A stretch of 64,000 nucleotides of DNA from Eleusine coracana subsp. coracana (lineage: Eukaryota; Streptophyta; Magnoliopsida; Poales; Poaceae). How positions within the stretch are numbered: the first letter of the stretch is position 1; the number at the start of each line of letters is the position of its first letter. A program made the position numbers and the translations under genes. The stretch lies in NCBI GenBank assembly GCA_032690845.1, contig CM064426.1, positions 69,428,403 to 69,492,402 of the forward strand, read 5' to 3'. Below are positions 22,788 to 31,772 of this stretch, in pieces. The notes beneath the pieces are model-generated. The model searched no databases. It saw only the letters and a program-made list of their open reading frames with translations, and was not told where the DNA came from.

Positions 22788-23676
22788 GGATCCAGATCCT
22801 CTGCATTAGTCTGAGTCGTAGTTCTCAATGCAGAGAGTCAGCTTTTGGGCATTAGCTCACTCCAGGTCCGTTGATCCGGCAAGGAACGGTTCAGTTGGGT
22901 CAGACTGAAAAAAAAGGGCAAACAAATCAATTTCTTTCTACAGCACTTCCTTCTTCTAGAACGCGAGCTAGCAGGCACAGAAACAACTGTCAATAGCAAT
23001 GTCGGCCAGAGCAATGGGCTCACAAATCGATTTCTTTCTACAACACTTCCTTCTTCCAGAACGCGAGGTAGCGGACACAGAAACAACTGTCAGTAGCAAT
23101 GTCGGCCACAACTCATATTCAGATCAAGGCATGTGTGCTTGTGTTTGCTTACCATTTTTTGAGTAAGAAAATAACATGACCATAGCTTGTTGCTCTTCCC
23201 AACTTCTCTCTTTCTTCTCCGATGGAACCAGCAACGGCCGGTGGACGATATCGACGAGGTCGCTGCGAACATCCCGGACAATACCAAGGTTCGCGCTCCC
23301 TTTTCTTTTTGCAATAGATTTGTCAGTTGCCGCAGCGATGAGCTAATTAAGAAGAGATTTGCATAGTCAAATCCACTGCATAGCTTTCCTATCCTCTCTT
23401 TCAAAACCTAAATTAAACACTGGCGGAGGGAGAATCCACGCTATGAGACTTCCGGCAAGCACGAGAGCAAGCGTCCTGCGGGCTTTTGAGAGCGCGAGAG
23501 CAGGCATGGTGGCCAGCCTGTGTCGAATGAATGAACGGAAGGAGGTATCAATGGCAATTGGCAAGCAATCACAAACCTTGGATTCGATATGGACACTCCA
23601 GATGTCAGCTAATGTCCAAAAGACATCCTCTGCATTGATAACTAGCTACAACGGCTAATGCAGAGGATCCCGATCC
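22788..23676. mobile_element. Mutator-like element in UGT pseudogene 2, with paralogous empty site
   Basis: Inverted ends GGATCCAGATCCTCTGCATT and (reversed) GGATCGGGATCCTCTGCATT continue as a TIR of roughly 75 bp (CAATGCAGAG, TTTTGG.CATTAGCT). Flanking 9-bp repeats are GTACTGCAT (22779-22787) and GTACTGCGT (23677-23685), one mismatch. UGT pseudogene 3 has the unoccupied GTACTGCGT at 28993-29001. The 889-bp interior has a 100-bp tandem duplication and no transposase. Confidence 0.9.
22921..23108. repeat. tandem duplication, 100-bp period, inside the Mutator-like element
   Basis: TTTCTTTCTACA at 22931 recurs at 23031, and both units end with AGCAATGTCGGCCA. The units differ by several substitutions (CTTCTAGAACGCG against CTTCCAGAACGCG). 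Confidence 0.85.
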
Positions 23677-23685
23677 GTACTGCGT

Positions 23686-24330
23686 AGCGCTGATGCAGTG
23701 ATGCTTGATTAAACAATGAGGAAAAAAAATGTAAGCTTCATTTCCGATGTGGAAATAATCAATTTCGTTTAATAAAAAATGTCGTTGCTGAAATACTGAA
23801 GTTATTAATGATTTTAAACAAAATCCTAAAAAAAATGAGTTTAAACAAAGTGCTCAAATGCAATGACTTGAGCTGCTCCTCCCCGCGGCTTGTAATATGC
23901 ACATGTCGCCGTGCCGCAGTGCCTTGTCATCGACGAACTGCACCGCCGGTTAGGTTGCCGTGTCACTCGGCAGTGTCCACCTGCAGTGAAACGTCCAGTG
24001 CGCGGTCTCAGCTCGACGGCGTTCTGCGCCAACTGGACACACACATGGGTCACACCGGAGAGCCAACACATGAAACTCGCCGCCGAATTCAAACTTCTTT
24101 TCCTTGCGCTGCTCTCTCTTTAGCCTTGGACAGTACGTGATCAGCACGGACATGAGCAGTAGAGGATGAATTGTAAAACCACCCCATGTCATTTGAAGTT
24201 TTAGATTGTTACTTATAAATTATTTTATTATAAATTTTCACTATTTATTTAGCTTTGTTGTAAACACTATTCCAATTTACACATGTTTAATTCATTTAGC
24301 ATGTTTTTATCCATTTGAAGCATCCATTCT
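23686..24330. repeat. second copy of the UGT immediate downstream flank
   Basis: This aligns with 19985-20880, including GTTGCTGAA.(T/G)ACT, CTGCTCCTCCCCGCGGCTTG and GACGGCGTTCTGCGCCAACT, but without the Stowaway element at 20229. A motif coding for SQLDGVLRQL in one frame recurs in all copies, yet no full gene can be built from it. Confidence 0.75.
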
Positions 24331-24444
24331 TATCTCTGCTGCCTAACTTATCTCTGCTGCCTGTTAAGTTTGGTTTGTCTATGCAGTCTGCCAATCTTAG
24401 TTGTTCTGCCGGTAGTTGTACCAAACAAATTCATCAGGCATCTG

Positions 24445-24737
24445 TGGACAGGCCTCTGGCCTGGTGGTTAGGCGTCCGTGCTGGCTACCCCATGTCAGGG
24501 GTTCGATCTCCGATCCCGTACCTCACTGTTGCAGCACGTAGTGTAAAAAAAATTCTCGCTCTCCTCAACCAAAGTATAGGAAAAGACTCGCGCCACAGCT
24601 TATATAGTCAGCTGAGTCACTGTGTATGATTAGGGAGAGGGTTCGGGGTTTTTCTCGACCTATGTGAAGGACTCTTCTCCTTAATAAATGCCGTCGGAGG
24701 AGGGGGAGGGGGAGGGGCTTCTTCCCCGAGTTTTTTT
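24445..24737 (+). mobile_element. SINE with tRNA-like promoter and T-rich tail
   Basis: The left part has a tRNA-like A-box region (GTGGTTAGGCGTC) and, about 40 bp further, a canonical B box GGTTCGATCTC (24500-24510). The body runs to a GGAGGAGGGGG...CTTCTTCCCCGAG segment and ends in a run of seven T (24731-24737). This organisation is that of rice SINEs with 3' oligo(T). The 5' end is approximate and I did not identify the target-site duplication. Confidence 0.7.
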
Positions 24738-24896
24738 AAAAAAAAACAATCAATCCGATCACATACTCTGTTTTAAGTACATTCAAACTAAGACTCTAGT
24801 TGACGTACAGATCCAATCTAGAAACAAACTCCAATTCATGTAAGTTCAGCCTTACACTCGAGTTCACCACGTATATAGAGATCATTAGGATGACCG

Positions 24897-25096
24897 GCAT
24901 CACCGAAGTCGATGATGCCCCGACTTCATTGCAATATTCAAAGTAACTCACAATAGGCATCGACACTGGCGGCCTGCCCGGGCTCCTGTGGTGGAGGCAT
25001 CACCGACGTCGATGATGCCCAACTTCATTGTAATGTTCAAAGTAACTCACAATAGGCATCGGCACTGGCGGCCTGCTCGGGCTCCTATGGTGGAGG
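24897..25096. repeat. tandem duplication, 100-bp period x2
   Basis: GCATCACCGA.GTCGATGATG begins at 24897 and again at 24997; both units contain CACTGGCGGCCTGC and end in GTGGAGGCA. About 90% identical by eye. Confidence 0.9.
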
Positions 25097-25356
25097 CAAT
25101 GTCGGAGGAAATACTTTTTTATACATATTATGATTTTATCAGGCCAACATCACTACAAATAAATGGGTTAAGTATATAATTAGTGGATTCATGTGCTTTA
25201 GTAACAGGTTTCCAATCTGCTTGTTTGATGGTAATTTAGTAATTTTATTAAACCTAACCGTATGGTGTTAATTAAATAGTTAACTAGTACAGATCGTGGC
25301 TAATTGCTAACTCTCCAATGTTTTCCCAAGTGATCATGTTTTCCTTCATGCTGCAG

Positions 25357-26019
25357 TTCGATGGTAAGGCTAAGGTGAAATTTTCTGATCTATTAATTCT
25401 TAATAAAGTTCAATTTCCTGCTACTGACCGAAGATGTTGGAATCTTTTTACAATAGAGACAATGGGTCTGAATTCTGATGAACCAAAACAAAATGTTATC
25501 CATTGTGATATTCGCTCAGGCTCTACAAAATTTCTAGGTCCACCACTGGGCATCGGTGTCTCTAGCTTGGTCGTGTCGCTGGAGAGTCACACTGGTTATA
25601 CTCCTCAGGTTCCTGGTGTCAAGGTTCAAATAAACGAGATAACTGGTTGGCTCGGTTCGGTGAAAAATCGACTGGTTAACTAGGATAACCGGTCAGTTAA
25701 CCGATTTGCTACAGTAACAGAGTCAGTTATTAGTGGTTAACCGGTCGGCCGAGGTGATCGGACCAGACCAGTTATGCGGTTAACTAGGAAAATTGGCCGA
25801 TTAACCACGGTTATTTAAACCCTACCTGGCATACTTTGTGTTACAAAGGAAGAAGCTAAAGATGAAACTGTAAAACACCTGTATCGTGTTCTAAACGAGC
25901 GCCCTTGGCACCTTATAGCACTGAAGATTTTTGAAGAGCGACAGCCGCAACGAGAGGAACACGGTGACGCTCAGGTAGGGCGTATGGTCATCCGCTTTGG
26001 TAGGTTTGGAAAGGTTTAA
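25357..26019 (+). pseudogene. unrecognised coding fragment split by a small hAT-like insertion
   Basis: After an acceptor-like CATGCTGCAG at 25356, an open frame reads FDGKAKVKFSDLLILNKVQF and continues to GYTPQVPG at about 25617. The frame is then interrupted by a 205-bp insertion and resumes in the same frame at 25825 (LCVTKEEAKDETVKHLYRV, then HLIALKIFEERQPQREE) up to a TAA at 26017-26019. The composition looks like real protein (about 150 residues) rather than random frame, but I do not recognise the family. It lies inside a 2.3-kb segment that is itself absent from the first copy of the UGT flank, so it was probably carried in from elsewhere. Confidence 0.45.
25620..25824. mobile_element. 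small hAT-like MITE
   Basis: Inverted ends CAAGGTTCAAATAA and (reversed) TAGGGTTTAAATAA match at 11 of 14 positions. The 8-bp flanks CCTGGTGT (25612-25619) and CCTGGCAT (25825-25832) differ at two positions. The interior is full of AACCGGT/GGTTAAC motifs. Removing the element and one flank copy rejoins the open frame around it. Confidence 0.75.
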
Positions 26020-26659
26020 CGGGGTCGCTTGGCCACAACACGTGGGTGGCTGTGGAGATTGCAGCAGGGGCTGAACGAGTTCCGCACAGGAGATCGAGAT
26101 GGTCTTCCGATTGTGCCGTCAGTCCTGCCGTTGTTTATCAGCTACTGCAACGAGCGAACCAAGGCGACATCCACCTTCGTCGTGCCCACTCGATTCTGCA
26201 TGCTACATCTCCCCTAGATACCCACACGCGCCATGCACAAACCAGAGTCAGTACTAATAAGCAAAAGCCTAGGTCCTGATCGTCTTCAAAAACTCGAAAC
26301 ATGCAATGCAAGTGCGCATGGTGAGCGAGGCATGAAGCTACTAACAAGTGAAGTAATACGAACGTGGGCAGAAACAAAACGTATGTGCAACGCGATGCCA
26401 CCATAATTTTCTATCGTCCCTTGCTCAACACTAGCTGCTGCTATCATGGACTGATCAATTGGTTTAGTCAGAACAAGCTGATTAAAGGATGTTGAGTTTT
26501 TCTACCAAACTGAACTGTGAGTTTTACCTGTTGTCTTAACTTGTTTAAATTATCTTTATAAGAATGTGTGTATTATATTATTTTAGCATGAACTTGATAT
26601 TGTTAATAGTGTTTCCTTTAATATAACTTTCACCTCCGGTAGCAACACACGGGAACTCA

Positions 26660-28740
26660 CCTAGGCAAATATAAATTTTGAAAGTATAATATTTATAATT
26701 TTTTTAAAGAATATCTAGCAATAAATATCAATTAGAGTTTGAATGGTGCTATACAAAGTTTGAGATTTCAATATATTTTTACGAAAATAAGATAAATTAG
26801 ACTTATTAAAAAATCTTCAACAATGTTAAAATTATTTAACTTAATTTCTTTTTTAATTTATATTAATGAAAACATATGAAATTGGTTTTTTTAACAAAAT
26901 ACGTTAGGAGATGGGGAGTTGCAACAAAAAAGACTTATGCATGAGAATCTTGAACTCTAAATGACTTATAAGGTGCTTTATATAATTATCACTTAGTAGA
27001 ACAAGAGACGCAAAGATGGGCAACAACTCACTAATGGCGGCGATGTCACCCTCCTGATGCCACCAATGTGCTAACTAGTTGCGGTCCTCCATCGCAAAAC
27101 TAAGTGTAGTGATTTTGAACGCATCTAAAAGCATATCCAGTAGAATTGGTAAAACTGAAAACCTAAATTTTGTTTTAGGTATAGAAGAGAGAAGCTTTAG
27201 GTAATAATTTTGTGTTCCTCTCCAGTAGAATACCTAAAACTAGGTACCTATAGTATTTTTAAAATTCTATAAATGTTAAGGATTTTTTTTCATTAAAACA
27301 CAAAGACACAGAAAATTACTGAATAATTACACTATTAGGAAAAAAAGGCTACCAGCCTTATCCACCCGCACGGAACAACCCATTTGCCAACGTTGCTCGC
27401 TTGATGGCCACTGCAAACAACAACACGACAATCGGAGCTCTGGTCTGCAGCAATGGGCAAGTCAGGGCGGGCGTGAGGAAGGGAGCACCCTAGGATGGCG
27501 GCGCTGCCTCACCTCGACAAGATCACGCCCGCAAGGAAGGGGTGCCTAGGAGGCGGTGCACCCTCGGGCTCCTGCTCTACAACGATAGGGTGTGTCCGAC
27601 CCGTTGAGCTCATGCTTGGGTTTGAGGCAGTCACCATGAGGGAGCCCAGGTGGCCTGGCGGGGAGGCGAAGAGGATGCGATAGGGTCGCCCTCGCCTTCG
27701 ATGGTGGCGCCAACAACCAAATTTGAAGGGGCAATGAGACGGGCGATGGGGAATCAGTTGAGGAAATGTCCATCTAGGTGTGGTTGGCCTCTCCCTCCAT
27801 TACAATTGTGTTTTAGGTCATTGTGTGTTTGATTGGCAAATTTGGGTCATGGAGAGAGGAAATTTGGTTGTTTGCTAAAAATTTTAGATAAGCAATTCAG
27901 ATAACAATTTTATTGGAGATGTATTTTTGCTAGTTTTTAGGTATTGTGGTAATTTATATGTATAGCAATCCAATATAACAACTCTATTAGAGATGCTCTA
28001 AATGATATTGATACCTTGAGAATGAGTTTGAAGAAAGGCAGAATCTGTGCAGGTTGCTCTGAAATCCTATAATGTTAATTAAACGAGCAGGTAAAGATTA
28101 GTATTGACACTATATTATCTTAATATAATATTTATATAATCTAAATTTATTTATTAAATCATTCATTCTCTATAACTTGAAAGTGTTTTATTAAGTGTAC
28201 TAAAGAAATTAGATTGGTGTGACTCAAACCTTTTCCATAAGGCAAAAACTCCGGTTATAGATAGATTTGAGAACAATTTGCATTGGGATGACCAACTGCA
28301 TACCTAAGATGCATGTCCATCATTAAAAAAATGCAAATGCAAAAAAAAATGACAAACAATAGTAGTTATTCATATATTTTAATCTATACATGCATGTCCA
28401 TCATTTCACATACTTAAGTACTTGGAAGTAAACATTATAAGCATTACAATTACAATAAGAGACGTGGCACAATATAGAAGAATGAAGCGTTTTATGTAAG
28501 AACATATTGCAAATAAAATCTGGCATCACGTTATTTTTATTCTCCACATATATAAACCACCAAACACGAGTTCACTGATAGTAGCAATCTCATGCACAGT
28601 GCTGGGTAGAAAATTAATTCCATGATGAAATTACATTCGCATGAGAATATATGGCATTCGCTCAATCGTACCATATATAATGCAGGAGTGGAAACGCTGT
28701 CTAGAAAGAAAAATAGGACGCGGAACAAGCTATGAATCTG
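26660..28740. repeat. second copy of the distal UGT flank
   Basis: This aligns with 20870-22560. It begins with the right part of the dispersed element (26665-26990) and runs to GCAGGAGTGGAAACG at 28682. Relative to the first copy it carries the extra element at 27129-27998 and lacks the Stowaway at 22270. The left break with the SINE-containing segment is at about 24330/26660. Confidence 0.8.
27129..27998. mobile_element. PIF/Harbinger-like non-autonomous element with GC-rich cargo
   Basis: Ends AAGCATATCCAGTAGAATTG and (reversed) GAGCATCTCTAATAGAGTTG form a 21-bp imperfect TIR. The flanks are TAA on each side (27126-27128 and 27999-28001). The unoccupied paralogous site at 21641-21656 reads GCCTCTAGATGGTATT, against GCATCTAAATGATATT when the element is removed. 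The AT-rich termini enclose a GC-rich interior (about 27410-27790) with open frames on both strands, suggesting a captured genomic fragment. Length 870 bp. Confidence 0.85.
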
Positions 28741-28741
28741 C

Positions 28742-29020
28742 TTGCTTCGCTTGTTAGTTTCGATTGTTCTAGGTAGCTGCTGCACTGGCGACGACGAGGA
28801 GGTGAGTGCTGCGGATGTGGAGGCCAAGGTCATGTGGGTGATGGAGTCTCAAGAAGGTGACGCGCTGGCGCGCCGGCGCCCGGGGAACGCGTGGCAGCGG
28901 CGAGGGACGGAGCGGCCTGCGCACTCGCGGAAGGAGGATTCGTCTCGTGCTGCAGTGGTCGAGTTCATCAGGGAGTTTGGAGAATTCCATGCGTACTGCG
29001 TAGCGCTCAGTGACGCTTGA
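28742..29020 (+). pseudogene. UGT C-terminal fragment, pseudogene 3
   Basis: This encodes recognisable C-terminal UGT sequence (CCTGDDEEVSAADVEAKVMW, then frame-changed, ending AAVVEFIREFGEFHAY). It starts at the same internal point as pseudogene 2 and lacks the PSPG box, so it is non-functional. The following 29020-29168 matches the flank of the inverted pseudogene at 7310-7400. Confidence 0.8.
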
Positions 29021-29169
29021 TTAAACAATGAACTTATGCTACAATGAGGGGGAAATGCAAGCTTCATTATCTCATTTCCGAACTGCAAATAATTATTTTC
29101 TTTTGATAGAAAAGTGTCTTAGAAAGAGGTTTTATTTCATTGAGTTGAAACAAAAGCGATTTATGCAAC

Positions 29170-30436
29170 CAAGGATTAAAAACCTGTCAGAAATCGGCCG
29201 AAAACCACGGTTTTTAACAAAAACGGACCGGCCCGGTTTCATTGGACAACCGGTTTTCGGCCTGTCAAAATTCAAAATTTTAAAAATTTAAAAAATTTTA
29301 TATAAAAAATATGATAAAAAACTAGACAAAAATCTATGAATTATGGTGAAACAATATTATGAAATTAAGCAAGTTTTATTGGGTCAAAAAGTGTAGAAAG
29401 TTAAAATGAAAAAGACAGATAAAAAAAGGGAAGAAAACCCACCTTATCCTCTTCTCCCCCACTCCCCACAGCCGAATCTCGCTTGCTCCTTGCGTCCGGC
29501 GACATGGCCGCTCAAAATTGCCTCCAAATCCTCGGCTTCTGACGCACGCCTGCTCCAAATCATCATCGACCGAAGGACCGAGCACCAGCGCCGACCCAGA
29601 TCCCCGGCTAGCCGAGCGGTTTGGACGGCTAGCCGAGGGTCCGGGCGGCTAGCTGATGCTAGCAGCTGGGCGGCACTTGCTAGAGCGTCTCACGCTCGGC
29701 TAGCCAGTGCCTAGCTGCCGGCTAGCCGCTCCGGTGTAGCGGTTAGCGATGCGCTAGCTCTGCTAGTCGGTTCGGCATTGTTGGTTGGAGTCCAGGTATT
29801 GTTTCTGTTTTCTATTTTGTTCTTTATTTAATTTATTAACAAGTATAGGTAGCAAGATTAATATATGATTATAATTAGTAATTGATAGATTATAATTGGA
29901 AAATGCACATTGCTTTTTTATGCAGAGGACGATGGGTGATTGTAGTCAAAGCAATATTGTTTGGGAACATGGTGAGAACATATATCCAGGCATTTTATAA
30001 TTGGAATGAGACATCGGACATGTTACAATTGAAATGAGGCACCATGGTCTTGAGTGTAGAAGGCCATTGTATCGCTTGTATTACTACATAAACTATATTC
30101 TATTTAGCTATGTACTTTTAAAATGGACATGTATAAACTATATTTGAATTCTTATGGAATTTATCCTATGAGTACTCTATGAACCATATATTGATAATAT
30201 ATATCTATGTCTGCTACAAATATTTAACAAATTTCATGTCAAAATTTTCAGCATTTTAGCACTATTTTTTACCTCATTTTTCATCTATTTACTTCACAAC
30301 CGGTTTCTGTGACTTTACAACCGAAAACCGGTAAAACCGCTCGGCTACGGTTAGCTGGCTGGTTTTTCCAGTTTTCGCGATTATCACCAAACTGGCCCGG
30401 AGCGGTTTCACCGACTCAAACGGTTTTTTATTCTTG
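29170..30436 (+). mobile_element. non-autonomous hAT element with 8-bp TSD and paralogous empty site
   Basis: Ends CAAGGATTAAAAACC and (reversed) CAAGAATAAAAAACC are inverted repeats, backed by inverted subterminal AAAACCGG-type motifs. The 8-bp duplication TATGCAAC is exact (29162-29169 and 30437-30444). The inverted paralogue at 7165-7400 passes through this site without the element (TATGGAACTGCTG, minus strand near 7308). Inside, a possible first exon and MGDCSQSNIVWEHGENIYPG at 29932 resemble the start of a plant BED-finger hAT protein, so this is probably an internal-deletion derivative. Confidence 0.92.
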
Positions 30437-30589
30437 TATGCAACTGCTCTCCTCCAGGAATGACGTGGACATTCCGGCCGATGCACTGAAGTTGTCCTTG
30501 CCATTGGTAAGTTCAGAGCAGGATGGCAATGCAATTATGCAACAGGATTACAGGAACAAATAATCAGACGCATGAACACAGGAGAACAG

Positions 30590-31772
30590 GCACTGCGGTG
30601 CCACGTCAGGAGTATCCACAACGCACGGTCCAGCTGCCCATGCCCGCACTGCACACGGTGAACAGAACGGAGCGCTGGTGTTCTTAAGTTCACGAGCAGT
30701 CGAGCACCCGACAGCTGTGCTCGTGAATGTTCCCTTCGCTTGGTGCTGCCAGCTCTGCTCTCACCGCTGTTTAAGATCATGGGACGGTAGTAGAAGGAAC
30801 ACCACCTTCGAGAAAATGTTGTATTGGCCCCACACCTCAGTGAAACAAATCCAGGAACACCTGGTCCAGTAGCCCCTTCTGAACTCCTAAGTGAAATCTA
30901 CATAAAACTTTCTAACCGGTCCTGTCACTCTTATGTAAACACACACTCTCGCGTTATCATCGAGAGGAACACTTGGAACTTCACCTCGGAATCTCAGCCT
31001 CGAATGATGCAGGATGCAGAACTATGGCTACTGTAACAAAATGTGACCTGTGTTATGGATGCTCGTAAGCAAATGGTGCGCTGAAATGGTGCCTTTTGCA
31101 GTGGGGCTACAGGAACAAAATGTTTGTAAGCATATAGTGCCCTGAAATGTTTGCTCTTGTGTTCTTCGTATTTACTGCTTTTGAGGGATAATCTCAATGT
31201 TTGTTTCAGGGACACTGTCAAGGTGGACCATGGCCCGTTTGGTCCTCTGTAATAGAAAACTTGTCGAAGCGGATTTGACACTGGTCCACTCTGACTTGTA
31301 GCACTATTTTTACTATGTTACTGGCTCCAGTGATCTGCACAGCTGTGTATTGTGGCTCTTGGAGCATCAGCGATGATATGCTCAATGTTGTGAGATTTCA
31401 GATGTAGTACTCTTTGTCCCAAATTATAAGATGTTTTAGGGCAACTGCCAATTTGGCCCACTCTCATTGACACAGGTCCATGAACACATGATCTACTTGG
31501 TTGTGCCATTCTATTAGGTGAAACCTCAATAAAGCTTTTAACAGCGAGTCCTCCCGCACCGTCATCACACTATTTCATTTCACTGCATCGTTAACATCAA
31601 CGAGAGTAGAGCGGCTTCACCTAGGAATCTCAGACTAGCAGGCTGCAAGCAAGAGAATGGTCGAGAACACAGACACACTCTCTCTCTCTCTCCCTCACAC
31701 ACACACAGAGAGATGTAAGAGTTCCTGTTACGTATTCGTGTTTTGTAACGGATTTCTTTGGTTGCATCGCAG
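30590..31772. other. upstream region of B3 copy 2
   Basis: No separate gene is supported. A truncated Stowaway-like end (CTTTGTCCCAAATTATAAG) sits at about 31412. A CT/CA-rich tract at 31677-31710 precedes the B3 start by about 65 bp, and TTGCATCGCAG directly before the ATG looks like a 3' splice site, implying a 5'-UTR intron. Confidence 0.5.

Noticed and set aside
27129..27998. Pack-MULE interpretation (9-bp duplication)
   Set aside because: The 9-base flanks do not match, whereas a TAA/TAA flank aligns the termini fully and agrees with the empty site.
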